Source of the DNA: Pseudopithomyces maydicus
Taxonomy: Eukaryota > Ascomycota > Dothideomycetes > Pleosporales > Didymosphaeriaceae
NCBI GenBank assembly: GCA_026873275.1
Contig: JANTUC010000016.1
Location: 1,302,001 to 1,366,000 of the forward strand
DNA: 64,000 bases
Direction of reading: 5' to 3'
Part shown: positions 11,288-23,681 of the stretch, piece after piece
Layout: the number at the start of each line of letters is the position of its first letter
Position numbering within the stretch: position 1 is the first letter of the stretch
Notes under the pieces: generated by a model
The model's database searches: none
What the model was told of the DNA's origin: nothing
What the model saw: the letters and a program-made list of their open reading frames with translations, nothing else
Position numbers and translations under genes: made by a program

Positions 11288-13157
11288 ATGATAATTCGAA
11301 ATGCCAAAAAGATTACTACACTTATGGGAAGGGATTGGGTAAAGGAATCCTCGGCAGCTAAACTCTCACCTACTGGACGGCCAATGTACCAGTTGTGGGG
11401 CCAAGAAACAGAAGATCCTTCAGGTTTGTTTCTCTCGGACGATGCATTCCATGGAACTGCCGCCAATGCCTCTCCATACCAGGATATTCTACGTTTTTAC
11501 CGTTCGCCGCATCACTACAATGATATGACTTATCCTTTTGATAGCATTACCCCCGTCACGATCACTTTTATCGATATGTTCACGATTCTTGCCGAGTTAG
11601 GCATACTGAAACTGCTCTTGAATTCGTGCGCCATCGCATGTCGATTGTCTCAGCCCCCAAATTGACAATGTTGAATCATCTCGCTGTTTACTATGAACGA
11701 CAGATCGAGGGCCTGAAAAATCTTTTACCGATTCGAGGGCTTGGAGAGGATATTCTGTTAGCTTGCCAAAGTATCAGTTTCGTTATCAGAAATTGGCCTC
11801 AGGATACGGTGCGGCGATGGAATAAATCACTGGACCCTCTCGTAATAGATCTAATACCGCGGATGGATTGGATATTGAACGACCTAATAGATCTGTATAC
11901 TTTGGCTCCGGGAGGATATGGTACAGATCGTTATCGTACGCATCTGACAAAGCTTGTAAGATTGATACAAGAAGACAGTAAAGAATGGCAGCGAACGGAT
12001 CTATCTATGAAGAGGGCAAGGGCAATAGGGAAATCTGAGCTTGGTGCCAATAACTTCAGGTGAGTAGAGTGTTATTTCTTTCCTGTTTGAACCGAGAAGA
12101 AAATCCGATGGATACAGAGATCGATTTCCTCTGTTCATGCCGATGTATATCTGCTAATCCAAGCTTTAGCATTTCAAAAGCGAGCGAAGAATACCTGACT
12201 AGCCTGAAAGAAAAACATGAATACCGGAGCCAGATGTCTCTTTATGGGAGGATGGCGCAACTTGTAGATCGCGAAGAACCTTCCCTATGGTCTTCATTCT
12301 CGATCTTCTATATGTTGGAACCATTTCACGGACTAGACTTGGCTATACTTCGTGGGCTAAAGACTGTGACGAAGTCAATAGCCCACATAGTCCGCACGAA
12401 GGAGCACATGTCATTCCATGAATATAATTACAGGCGGGCTCTATGGGCTCGATTGCGCATAGCTCATGCCAAATACGCCGCTCTGCGGGCAGAGATCACG
12501 GACCTGACAAGATGGTATTACGCCATCGCGGTCTTTAGAGCCACATTTACGAAACAGTCCTCCGTGTTAAACGTCCACCACAGCAAAAGAAGCCGGGAAA
12601 TAGTCCGGAGACGGGTGCGGAATTCCATCGTGGAAAATTCAAATTCCGTTTTGAAGGTACAAAAGGAAATCCAAAAACTCCGTTTTCCCAATCAACAAGG
12701 ATTCATAACAGCCTCCGAATACCGGGATTTCATGAACCGTGCATTGAAGTTGGACCCACTCATAACGGAAGTTGAAAGAGAAGAAACGGCGAGGAGGATG
12801 CCAAAGCGTGCTTTGCATCGAACAATAATGAAGCTACTCCAAAAAGACGAGACCCCGCAGGACTTCGAGGAAACACGCGTTGTCATCCCCGAGCAGAAAG
12901 CGACCGTGGTTACGCCGGTCGTCAGACTCGTCGAATCGAAGGCCAGGCCTCCGAGAACCAAATTCGCTCGGGTGGAAAAGAAAGAGTCGGGCGATGAGGC
13001 TGTCAGCGAGGCAAACCTGATACGAAAATGCGTGTATGAAACTTCTACAGAAGTGGCGAAACAGAAAAAGGCTGCCACGCCCCTCCGGGTCCGGAAAATT
13101 GTCTCCAATGGCCCTGCTAAGAACTCGGATATTGTGCGGAGATGTTACATTACATAA
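11288..13157 (+). CDS. Unrecognised fungal protein, tandem family member 1, frame broken by one base
   Basis: First of three divergent same-strand paralogues. Shared features: a SPYxxxLxF/Y block (here SPYQDILRFYRS), an APKLxxLxxL block, and a C-terminal region with LWxRLxxAxAKxxxLxxEIxDL then YYAIAVFR. The exons are 11288-12059 and 12170-13157; the intron is 110 bp with GTGAGT donor, CTAAT branch site and TTTAG acceptor. Between the SPYQ and APKL blocks the frame shifts by one base; a sixth C in the C5 run at 11550-11554 restores one frame of about 586 aa. Unlike its relatives it lacks an obvious mitochondrial presequence from the 11288 start. A short upstream exon at 11127 is possible (MLNYRSRLLII) but unproven. 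Predicted mostly helical; function unknown. Confidence 0.7.
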
Positions 13158-14331
13158 CAGGCAATCGACCTTCGACGAATGAGCGAAGAAAATAAGAGTC
13201 GAGGACGCCCGTTTTCAATCGTCATAAGAGGGGTTGGCAGCTTTTTATCCACTATATGCATTTTCATCCAGTCAGCTACTCTGCTGCCGCTTTCCCTGAA
13301 CACAAAACAAAACAAGATTCGGGGAATAGATAGGACTGAGGAATAGGGCGCACTTTCGGAAAGGCACCAGGGGCTCGGGTGGAATGGTAATCATTGATCA
13401 GTATATGTTGTGAAATGTATTCACCAGCGGATCGCAAACCAGACGCAGTTGTATAGACCAAAACGGGCGGAAGAACGGAAAAGAGAGCATTTAGAGGGAC
13501 ATATTTACTTTGCGCGATACCCCATTTTCAACAGCATGGAGCGCTGTTTTTTAGCGGTTATAGAAGATGTGCCAAAGAGCAAAGGCGATTTGAGTTCGTT
13601 GAAGGCACTTGATGGGCGTTTTGATTCCGATGCACAGCATGCGTCTGCCGCGCAGCATCAAGGAGCTATAACTTTCGTGTACATCATTTCTGGCACACAT
13701 CTAGGTACATGTACATATATGTATACACTACCGTCCCAACCTGCGCATTGATTTATTAATTTGTTTTGCTGTTGATTGAGTTTCAGAACGATAAGTGAAT
13801 AACTGATACATGCATATGTACATACATATGTACATGTATATTAGTTGAGGCTAAATAGAAAATGAATAACAGTTGATTGTCGATGGCGCGCAGCAGAGCC
13901 CAAGGGATGAAAATTCCACGTCAAACGCTAATAATTGGATATCAGAAACCGGGCCCGTGATCTTGTGGAACCTGAGGGCTTCGAAGGTGCTCCAGGGCTC
14001 GGAGTAATTCACGTGATGTCCATTCCTTTCTGGCCTTAGCGCCAAAACGCGAACACTCGTACAGCGCGTCCTTTCTTACACAGTATGCTCCCAGGAATGT
14101 ATAATACCGGTTGTTGAATCTTCCGATTTCTTACCGGCTCATTTTCACGAGGACATCCACCGACTGTCGTTTGCCGCGACTACTACTGAGAGCAGAACGG
14201 CATGTGCACCCACGAATGCCTTGGTGTCGACCCTACGACTCCCCAATCTTGGTAGACGAGGATAACAGTTCCTCCAATAGGACGACCATAAAGCTGGGTT
14301 TAATCGCATACCGTCTTGCAATTATCCAACA
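13158..14331. other. Intergenic, no gene
   Basis: Holds dispersed repeat copy B and, near 13700-13840, several palindromic runs of ACATGTACATATATGT type. No supported coding frame. Confidence 0.5.
13205..13310 (+). repeat. Dispersed repeat, copy B
   Basis: Direct-orientation match to copy A (2911-3022) over about 106 bases, with a handful of substitutions and small indels. It lies about 50 bases past the stop of tandem family member 1, so it may be inside its 3' untranslated region. Confidence 0.7.
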
Positions 14332-16220
14332 ATGACTGGAAACGCTCTCCGCGTGTGGCGTGAGGTGCCATTCGCGGGGATTGTCACACGAAACTTTTCC
14401 TCCACGCCTACCTCATCACGCAACAAGCCCAATAGAAATCTCTTTCGAAATATCAGAGAGAAGGTGGCGCGTCTAGAATCGCGAAAATCTTCTTCCGCAA
14501 ATCCCAAATCCGACACCCTGTCTGTCCACCAATGTTTGTCGTCTCGACCTCCCTGGCCACTACCGTTGAGTGTGCTCGAAACTCCTTCTTTACAAAAGTC
14601 GCCATATAAAAGGCTTCTTCAATTTTTTCAGACGCCAGGTTTCAAGTTGATATATTGCGGCAAAAAAACTTCCAATGACCTCCAAATACGACAATTCGAT
14701 TATGAAAAGCACCTTTGCTCTATTCATCGAGCGACGATGGATCTTCGTTCGTTGCAAGAACGAATTACATCCGAGGGGGCACCCAAACTGAAGGTACTGC
14801 TTTTCTTAATAGCCTATCATCGAAAATCGCTCATCGCTTTGCGGAGTGTTACCCCCATTCGACGACAGGCAGCAGCGCAACTCGATATTGCTGCCCTACT
14901 AAAATTAACGGAAAGACTGTGGCCAGTCACTCATTGGGGAAAAGTCTCAAATTCTATAAAATTCCTAAAGGACACCGCCTTAGGTGTGAATAAAGCTGCA
15001 AGTAAACTGATAGGTACTCGTCAACGATTTTCCATGTTACCAGGCAATCAACGCTATGTTGAGTACATGGGAAAGCTTAGTATCCTTCATTACAAGGACA
15101 GTAACAATAAGAGTTTTTCAACTGTCATAAACAATCTACGACACATAAGACGTGGCGCGAAAGTTGGACGCGGGATGAGAACGCTTCGGTATGTTGGGTA
15201 ATTTTCTCTTGATGGATTACCTTGCCCCAAATTGCTTATTACTTTCTTCATTACATCAGGCTTATTGGGATGAGATTCGTTCCACTAAATCTAACTTCAT
15301 TCTATCAAGTCCACACATTGGAGGTTCAGCACGGACTCGCTAACAAATCTAGGTTACGAGGGGCCAGTGAGTATGCATATTATCTTCAAATGCAACAGAA
15401 ACACATTTTGCTCCTTGGATACCCTATGCTGGATGATTTAAGTAAACTATCGTATAAAGAGCCCGATTTAGCGCCCTGTCTCGCTACATTTGTTATGCTT
15501 GGAAAGTTGGGGCATGAGATAATTGGATCCTTGAAATTTCTCGCAACAGCTGCAGATAACCTTGTAGACCTTTATCGACTCCGCTCGTTTGGCGATACCT
15601 CAACAAAGCAAGGATATAACTCTTGGTATTTGTTGTGGACTAGATTACAGGCTGGACAGGCTAAAATGACTCTCATATCCTTCGAATTACAAGATTTACG
15701 GTGGGAACTTTTCTATCTTTCAATCTTCAAGATAGCAAACACAAACTTTACGACTCCACAGCATATTATCGATAACAGCCAACAAATAATTTGCCATTTA
15801 GCGGATCAGCGTCGAGAAAACCTTATCATACGCTGGCTGTACGCAGAGCTTCATCATACCAGGAGTCAAAAATATCACGAAATTCTACCCCATCTAGAAA
15901 GGTTCTTTTTCCCGGAAAATTACGTGGGGCTTAAGAAGCAAGTATATCGGTATGCAGCAAAGGATTACAAAGACAGGCTGGATCAGGTTCTGGAAGAGCG
16001 GCGAAACACACAAATCCAACCACTGAAAGGCTCTGGGACTCCAGAGGTAGAAGGGAGAGTATCTCCAGCGACGGAACAATCCCAATTTACTGAAACAAGG
16101 AAACTACGCGGTGGATCACATACGCAGATATCAACCAAGAGGAATGTGGCAAGGAAAATATTTATCAATGAGCCTACAGCTTCAGAGGCACCAGGGAGGG
16201 GGTCTGTTGAGCAAAGCTAG
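14332..16220 (+). CDS. Unrecognised fungal protein, tandem family member 2, likely mitochondrial
   Basis: Two exons (14332-15188, 15260-16220; 71-bp intron GTATGT...CATCAG) give an intact 605-aa protein. The N-terminus MTGNALRVWREVPFAGIVTR followed by NFSST is rich in Arg/Ser and free of acidic residues over its first part except one Glu, typical of a matrix-targeting presequence. It shares KSPYKRLLQFF, the APKLKVLLFL block and the distal LWTRLQAGQAK...DLRWELFYL block with the neighbours. The last about 70 residues are polar and probably disordered. No enzyme motif, repeat or membrane span was recognised. Of the three paralogues this is the only one needing neither a frame repair nor a weak donor site. 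Confidence 0.75.
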
Positions 16221-16878
16221 GAATAAATAGTCACTGAGCGAAGGAATCGCAGGTTGTATATAGTTATTTCCAAAACCCAGATGACAATTCTTGGAGGCGT
16301 AGGGTGTTAGCTTTCACCCTCCCAAAGAGCAAAATGATCTGGGAAAGCAGCATATGTGCTTATATAGAAAGAGATTTATCGTTTGTTTATTTAGCTTTGT
16401 ATGAATATGCGTCGTCATCTCTAAACAAGTTTCGTGCGAGTAATAATATAATCAAGAGAATTCCAAGAGTAATTTCCAGATACGGACACTGAAGATACTA
16501 GTGCGACACTAGAGCAGGAATGGTTAAGCCTACCCCTTCTAGTTAGCTCCTTCTGTGTACTGTTACACCACCTTTCTTTTTCTACGACCTCGCGTCTTTC
16601 CCGTTCCTTTTCTCTGCATTCGTATCTTCTCATTCGATTGAAGTGCTACAGAACATCTCCCCGTCAATTAACGAGCTTTCCGCTCATGTATCACTCCTTT
16701 TCTGGCATCTCTGTTATCTTGTAATGGTCTCACCTGCCCCTACCTGGGCTCCTTCCTAAAAGCTCACGCGTGTGTTTATCGATGCGCTCTTCAAGTAGCC
16801 ACCGCATTCATAGCTCCATTACCTCTCTTCTCTTTCAGCGAAAATTTGGATTGATCTGGACTTCTGAAACCTTCAGTT
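16221..16878. other. Intergenic, no gene
   Basis: No supported frame or repeat; presumed terminator of member 2 and promoter of member 3. Confidence 0.5.
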
Positions 16879-18391
16879 ATGGCCACTTGCGTGCTCTCCG
16901 CAGTTCATTATCAGTGCGCAAGAACATGGCCCCGCCTAAATATTAGGAAAAATGTTCTGCAGCATGAAAGTCCATGTTCCGGAAAACGATTCAAAAGTAG
17001 TTCGTCCGTGTTTCAAAAGCGTAGCGGCAAGCAAAAGATGCGGATCCAATATGCTCAAACAGATGTTACCACTCCTCGACCCGGATCGTCGTCACCGCGT
17101 CCCGTGCGGAACATGCAATTATTTTTGTTAGTGGGGGGCATCAAATTTCCCGGCCGATATACATTTGGACGAAATATTCGGACGCAGGGTTGTAGCTCCT
17201 TCTTCGGCACCCAAAGACTTTCTGCGAGACGACATATGGGAGCCATGGGTTCATAAGTCGCCCTACAAAACACTGATTCCATATTTGAGAAGCAAGAATA
17301 TCAACACACTGGCACCAAGTTGGAAATATTGGCATGGCAAAGATCTTGACGTAAAACTCTTTGAATATCGCGTCACCCGTAATGAGTGCCAATTGTACTC
17401 TTACCACTTGCAAAGAATGGAAGCTGAGCGTCAACTTGCGCAAGAGGGACTTGACAGTAACCATAATAAGATGCTAGAGTTCAGCATCTCTCGTTCGCAC
17501 CTTCGCTATGACCAGGTGTTTCAGGGCCATTCGTTTGAAAAATTGTATGCAGCCGTTCGTGCCACCTTGAGATTACTTCATGAGTTTATTCTCAGTCGTC
17601 AGGACAGCCCTAGAATCCAGGCTATGAAAAGAAATTGCTGGGTTGCATGCGAACAATGCTTGTACGATCTGGGTACCCTCCAAAACGATTTGGCGAGCAC
17701 ACGATTCCGGAGAGACAATATGTCCCTTGGTCGTCAGTTCGCAAACCATATGAACAAACTCGACGACGCATATCAGCAGCATAGAATAAGGTATCTCTTG
17801 AGAGGCCCTGAGGCAAAAGCTTTGCGCCGGAAGATAAAAACTGACATCGGTGGAAGCTTCATAAAAGTGGGCTTCGCCGATGCGAGGTTCCAAGCACTCG
17901 CTGAAGCCAACAGGGTGACCGCAACCACGGATGACTACGATAGACGGCTTCACAGTATCATCGACGAGATACCGCTACTTTGGCCTTTTTTCTCAGTGTA
18001 CGGTCGTACCTCACACATCTATAAATTGACAAAACTGCTACCATTGATAAGCCTAAAGTACTTTGACCTTGTGTCCAAAGACAAGATTGGCCGCTCTGTT
18101 AGCGCTTTCAAACCTGATAACCAAATCCATGTAACTGTTCGTACAGCTTTTGTGGGTATCCGTATGTCTGCTGCCAAGATCAATGTTCTCTGGCTGGAAA
18201 TCATGGATTTAAACCAGGAGATGTACGAAATGGCGGTGTTTAGGATCACCTCGACTGATAAAGTGCCACTTCCCACAGCAAGTGATCTCATTCGGAAAAG
18301 TCGGGATTTTACGATCAAGGTATATGGCAGGGACATGAAGAGGAGGTTGCACCGGGTGAAACGCTTCCAAGAATTGAATAAGAGACCGTAA
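16879..18391 (+). CDS. Unrecognised fungal protein, tandem family member 3, likely mitochondrial
   Basis: Two exons (16879-17126 and 17188-18391) joined by a 61-bp intron with a GTTAGT donor and CGCAG acceptor give 483 aa. The intron is inferred because its length restores the frame that carries the family blocks; an alternative is one extra G in the G6 run at 17133-17138. The N-terminus (MATCVLSAVHYQCARTWPRL) followed by basic and Ser-rich sequence resembles a mitochondrial presequence. Shared blocks: HKSPYKTLIPYLRS, LFEYRVTRNE, and distal IRMSAAKINVLWLEIMDL with EMAVFRIT. Ends in a basic tail. Function unknown; the family looks lineage-specific. Confidence 0.72.
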
Positions 18392-19003
18392 GACAATTGA
18401 AAGGTCTAAGGGAAGCTCGTCCAGACAGAGGGAGCACTTATATGATTCTTGCAGTGGAATAAAGGGTTTCGTTAATGATCTGACCACCCACCCAGCAACA
18501 CATTGTTAGACAGCAGAGGGAGGGGGTTTCAGCCTTGCACAAAGCTATTGCTCTTTGACGCTAGCTTGGCCACTGGCTCAGTTGAACGGTCTACTGCATC
18601 CCTTAAGCCCTGCGAGTTCCTGAGCCCTGAACCGCGAACTCGTGAGCCTTCTCATAGGTAGGCAATCTCAACACTCGCCGTCTAAATAGAAGCGCCACTG
18701 CTCAATCGCTGCGAGAAGCAAGGCACAGCTGTCCAGCTGTGCACCTCCCGGGTTCCAATATGCGGTAATAAAAGCTATTTTTTTCGAGCGATTCTGCAGC
18801 AAAACGTATCGATTTTGGCAAGATGCATGCAGCAAGCGTGAGGGACGCCCAAGAAGCGCGAGTGGTGATATCAATACAACGAGAGCCAACGCCCTCTCCC
18901 AATCCAAACAGACCAACGCCGTGCCGAATGCAACACCAGGCAAAGCAGCCATGCAATTATATATATAATACACCTCTTGTTACACCGCGTGTTTCTCGTC
19001 TGT
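18392..19003. other. Intergenic, no gene
   Basis: Space between convergent genes (family member 3 and PAM18). No supported frame, repeat or RNA gene seen. Confidence 0.5.
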
Positions 19004-19602
19004 CTACTTGACCTCCTTGTCCAGCAGCTCCTTGGCTTCGTTGACCTTTGTGGCGAGGTACGGGCTGCCGCCTCGATCGGGGTGGTTCAAAAGCATGAGC
19101 TGGCGGTGCTTCTTGCGCAGGAGTTCCTTTGTAACGCCGCGTTCACTATGCGAATTGTCAGCCCTCGTTCATCCTCAATTGTTCCAACCTGGTCGCCTTA
19201 TCTCCCGCGAAGATTTTGCGATCTCTAGCGGAGACCAGGGCATACGTACGGCATCTCCAGGATCAGCGCTGCCTCCCTCCTCGTCATCTTGGGCTCGAAT
19301 CCGCCTTTGTAGTATCCGCGGCCCAGCGCACCCGCGCCAGCCCCCGATCTCCTCAATGCTACGAGTCCGGCGCGGCCCTGCGTCGGTTAGCTTCCTGGGT
19401 CCTCTTTCCAATACCGCTAGTGCGACGATTGCAATGCGAATGGACGTACGAAGAAGGCGGCTGCGCCGAGCCCGAGACCCCATACCCAGAGCGACATGCC
19501 TTTTTTCTCTGCCTGCTGTTGTTGTTGCTGCTGCTGCGACGGATATACGGACTGCTGCTGGGGCGGCGTGTAGGTGGGGATCTGCTGGTTGGGGACGGAC
19601 AT
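19004..19602 (-). CDS. PAM18: Mitochondrial import motor J-protein Pam18/Tim14
   Basis: J-domain co-chaperone that stimulates Hsp70 (Ssc1) in the presequence-translocase motor at the inner mitochondrial membrane. Exons at 19602-19450, 19377-19250 and 19145-19004 join to 140 aa. A Gln-rich intermembrane-space leader (eight Q in a row) precedes the membrane helix ([20 protein letters not shown]). The J-domain follows: [19 protein letters not shown], then the HPD motif in [20 protein letters not shown]. All are diagnostic for this family and length is typical. Introns are 72 and 104 bp, with GTACGT donors. It is divergently transcribed from RLP24, 375 bp between starts. Confidence 0.93.
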
Positions 19603-19977
19603 CAATGTACGAAGAACGGATATCTATCGAGATTGTCTTGGATGATGGCGGCTGGCCAGCGCGACGACGGGACAGGCGAAAACTGGGTGATGCATGCAGG
19701 CGGTGAGGCGGCTCCGATTGGGTGGCGCCCCCAACAGTGGGGCCAAAGGGTTCCCTCAACTCTGAGAATTTCCACAGCGCCAAGATTTCGCCTTTGCCCT
19801 GTTCACCACCACCCACCCACGCCGTGTCTCCACCACCCTCACCACCTTTGACCACCGCTTCAGCCACCCCGTGCGGCTGCCCGTGAGCCGATAAAGACCT
19901 CTCCTGTGAGGCGACGAGAGTAATCGAAAAGGGAAGGAAGAAAGAGAAAGGAAAAGTAAAGCGCGACAGCCGCAAAT
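19603..19977. promoter_or_regulatory. Shared promoter region PAM18 / RLP24
   Basis: The only sequence between two head-to-head housekeeping starts (19602 minus, 19978 plus). It is short enough to drive both. No canonical TATA box was recognised; co-regulation is inference. Confidence 0.5.
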
Positions 19978-20779
19978 ATGCGCATCGAGACGTGCTACTT
20001 TTGCTCTGCGCCGGTGGTACGCTGTTCTCACTCGACTTCACACCCAAGGAACGACACGTTTAACAGTTCATCAGTACCCGTCCAAGGGTATAACCTTCGT
20101 CCGCAACGATGCGCGCGCCTTCCGCTTCTGTAAGAGCAAGTGCCACAAGTACGTTCGCTCTTTCCCAAACCATCACCCACCTTCACCCTCTACCTTCCGC
20201 CTTCTATCCTCCACCCTCCACCTTCTACTTTCTACCCACCATCCACCCACCTACTAACCCTCCCTCCCCCTCTCCAGGAACTTCAAAATGAAGCGCAATC
20301 CCCGCAAGCTCGCCTGGACGAAATCCTTCCGCCGCGCGCACGGCAAAGAACTCACCGTCGACTCGACGCTCTCCTTCGCCGCCCGCCGCAACGTGCCCAC
20401 GCGCTACAACCGCGACCTCGTGCAGACGACGCTCAAGGCCATGTCGCGCGTGGCCGAGATCCGCGCCAAGCGCGAGCGCGCCTTCTACAAGGCCCGCATG
20501 CGCGGCAACAAGGAGAGGCAGCGCGCAGAGGACCGCAAGCTCGTCGAGGAGAACCAGCACTTGCTGCCGCCGAGCGAGAGGTGGGCAGTTGACAAAGAAG
20601 AGGAGGAGGGCATGGAGGTCGATGTCCAGGGCGTGAGGGAGAAGGTCGAGAGGAGGAGGAGGGAGATTGAGGATGAGGAGGGTATGAGCGAGGAGGAGGA
20701 GGTGCCCAAGGTGAAGAGTAAGAGGAAGGTGAGGATGAGGGTTGGCGGTGGGGCCGAGGAGATGGATGTCGATGAGTAG
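19978..20779 (+). CDS. RLP24: 60S ribosome biogenesis factor Rlp24
   Basis: L24e-family shuttling factor that occupies the site of ribosomal protein eL24 on pre-60S particles and recruits the AAA ATPase Drg1. Exons 19978-20016, 20075-20148 and 20278-20779 give 204 aa. The zinc-ribbon start [20 protein letters not shown] with later FCKSKCHK supplies the four cysteines, and [16 protein letters not shown] is the conserved block that separates this family from true eL24. The C-terminus is acidic then basic, as expected for the Drg1-activating tail. The introns are 58 and 129 bp. The frame that starts at the internal ATG 20288 is only exon 3. Confidence 0.93.
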
Positions 20780-21875
20780 TCGAGTCGAGTCGAGTCGTCA
20801 GGAGACAGACGCGGTGGGATCGCATCGGATCGGATCGGATGGGATAGAAAGACAGAACAGAACAGATGAAGAAGAGACGAGTGGCGTTTGGGCGTTGGGA
20901 ATAAAAAATTCTTAATCTGGATATAGCGCTAGATCAGATGTATGCATGAAGTAAACTCGTCCTAGGAGAGTCAGTGTGTCGTTCTTGGGTGATGGGGATG
21001 GGGCTGTTGTGTGTGTGGAATATCGCCTGACCTTTCTTCCCAGATTGATTATTTTCCGCATTTACAGACTGAATGGTAGTTGTGTCTTGCTGGGTAGTTG
21101 ATAGTGCGCTATTGAGTAGACGCATATATATATGATATATACCACATATATTTATCGAAAGACGGCAATTGCCTGGATATCATACTTGATTAGCACTCAT
21201 CTTCCCCCATTTTCTGACATCCACCCCCTCGTATTCTTTCCTCGTTTCCTGGTAGATGTCGAAACATATCAGAATGGCAGTAAGCTTTGGCCTTGAGCAT
21301 GGAGTATGGCCTGTTGTGTCTCTGACATGACATGTGGCTGGCTTTGAAAGATGGATGATTTGCTATCTTAGATTCACTGTTAGTTAGGCGAAGTTTGCGA
21401 AGTCTACAAAGTCTGTCTTTTGGAATAATTTTGATAATTCTTGTGTAATTAGGACCATCTCCATTGTTTTGTGTTCTTTTGAAAAAGTAGCAGCTGAGTG
21501 TGAGCTGACTAGACGGGAATGATTGGTTGGAGAAAAAGTGGCGTATATAACGATTGCATCTTCATTAGTATACTGAAAACTACATTGTTCATTTACCACG
21601 ACCATCAATTAAGGATCCTTCCTATTGCTCACGATTACGGTAGTTCCATAAAGAAACCTTGTTCGCAGGCTTACGTCAGACTAATGCAGCTGTTCTACAC
21701 AGACTACTTTCGTCGTTGGTCCGCGTCAAAGGACCTCGGTAGTATGCAGGGCGGGCTGACTTTCCATTGGCGGGGTAGCGTCGTCTCGTATGTATAACAA
21801 CACCCAGTAGACTAAAGAAAAATACGTTCTCAAAATCTGCTTAAGATTCTCTCGATAATATCCAATAGCAAAAGA
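20780..21875. other. Intergenic, no gene
   Basis: Contains dispersed repeat copy D. No supported coding frame; short tandem GAGTC and GGATC steps lie just after RLP24. Confidence 0.5.
21472..21545 (-). repeat. Dispersed repeat, diverged copy D
   Basis: The reverse complement matches the CACTTTTT..TCAGTCAGCT..GCTGC..TTTT layout of copies A to C, with reduced identity. Confidence 0.45.
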
Positions 21876-22935
21876 ATGGCTCCTCCTGCTACTGATTTGC
21901 CAGTCCTCCTGTTCGGATACGATTGTACGCTAGTGCTTTCATGCGTGTGAAGAGAAAAGTCTCGAAATACTGATAATTGGCATCAGCAAGCCCGTTCACA
22001 AATAAAGTCCGTCTAACACTCCGGATCAAGAGAATCCCCTACTGTAAGAATCCTTGGTTCACCCGCTCTTCAATTGACCCTTTCTCTTCGCCCCCATCAT
22101 CGCCCAGTATGCTCTCAACCAACTAACCCACCCCACCCCACCACCAGCCTACATCCGCGTCCCCTCCATGCTCCCCCGCCCCCTCCTAACCTCTACCTTC
22201 GCCCTCCCCTACCGCAAAATCCCCATCCTCTCCATCGGCACAGACCTCTACTGCGACACAACCCTCATCATCGAAGCCCTCGAGCACTTCTTCCCCGCAA
22301 CCTCCACCCACGACACCATCTACCCCCCGCTCCCCACCTCCCCCTGGCCCTACCGCACCCTCGCCCGCGCCCTCACAACCTTCTGGACAGACCGCCCCCT
22401 CTTCCGCGCCACAACGGGCCTCATCCCCCCCACGTATGGCGCTCCCCTTCGGCGCCGACCGCGCCCAGCTCATCGGCCACGCGCTCGACCCCGATAAACT
22501 CGCGGCGAAGACGGCCGCCAATCTGTCCGCGCTGGACGCCCACCTAGCGCTGTTCGAGCCCCTGCTCGGAGGCGCAGGCCGGCCGTGGGTTTTGCCGACG
22601 GGGGCCCCGAGCTTGGCCGACGTCGCGGTGTATTACCAGATCAGGTGGGGCGTGGATATTGCGGGTGGGAAGGGGGTGTACGATTTGACGGGGGGAGTGC
22701 GGAGGAGGGGTGTCAGCGGGCGCGTGCATGTGGGGTGGAGAGCGTGTTCAATCGAGAGAGGTATCCTGGGGTGTGGGGATGGTTGCACCGCTTCGAGGAG
22801 CATGTGGCGGCGCTGCCGGAGCAGGGGGTTGAGATCGAGGCTACGGATCTGAGATGGAAAGATGCGCTGAAGAAATTGGAGGCGGGGAAGGGGCTGGGAT
22901 TGGTGCCGGCGAGCGTGGGGGGAATGGAGAGATAG
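21876..22935 (+). CDS. Glutathione S-transferase-like protein, two compensating frame shifts
   Basis: Exons 21876-21924, 21987-22043 and 22148-22935. The first two exons and start of the third give a thioredoxin-like GST N-domain: VLLFGYDSSPFTNKVRLTLR, then YRKIPILSIGTDLYCDTTLI, the cis-proline and substrate-contact region of GST folds. The C-domain is helical (FGADRAQLIGHALDPDKLAA, ADVAVYYQIRWGVDIAGGKG). Two one-base shifts occur inside exon 3: the C7 run at 22425-22431 has one C too many, and the G6 run at 22690-22695 one G too few. Together they leave a 297-aa protein of the expected size. Intron 2 (22044-22147) uses the CTAAC branch and CCACCAG acceptor. Substrate unknown. Confidence 0.8.
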
Positions 22936-23681
22936 ATGGTGAGAGGGGCTTGGTGGTTGGAGCGTTGGTGAGCATCGTGCCTGATGATACGGGGAGAGGC
23001 AATCCGACGGTCGGGCGATTGGTTGACATTGGTGTTGAGGAGGTGATCGTTGAGCCTGAGGAGCGTGGAGAGATTGATGTGAGGATTCACTTTCCACGCA
23101 TGGGATTTGCGATTAGAACAGTGAATTCAAGCAAACTCTAGTGTTCTAAGAGTGAAATAGGGAAATGCATGAGGAGAAATACTACTTAGGATGTCATTTA
23201 AACACATCACATCTTAATTATCCGAGAATAGGTTTGTAAAGCTTCATATAATTTAAAGCTTGTCTATCATGTTTTCTACTCTTACTACCTTATTGAAAAC
23301 CATTATTTAAAATGCTTTTAGCATGTTTAACCAGCAGGAATAATATAATAAATATAGTATTTTTAGAACATAGAATTATAATTAGAATTTATGGCATAGT
23401 AAACAGTAGGATTGTTAGCGCCTTGGCGTATGACTTCAATCTCCTACTCTTCCGTTTGGTATACTTTCTACACCCATTTTACCACCTAGTAGTGCTGCCA
23501 TATCAACTTTCATTCAATCTATATATTGGAAACATGGTGTTGAGTTGTCCACAAGGTTTACGCGGCTGAGTTTCAGTATTAGCTTTATGCGATAACGTGT
23601 CAAAAAGTAAAGCGTTGTGGGGCCTTTCCTCCATCTCACATATACCGACTCTCTCTAACGTACAACACTGTATGCATAAAC
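22936..23681. other. Intergenic, AT-rich, no gene
   Basis: Strongly AT-rich around 23150-23420, with no supported frame. No terminal repeats seen, so not assigned to an element. Confidence 0.5.
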
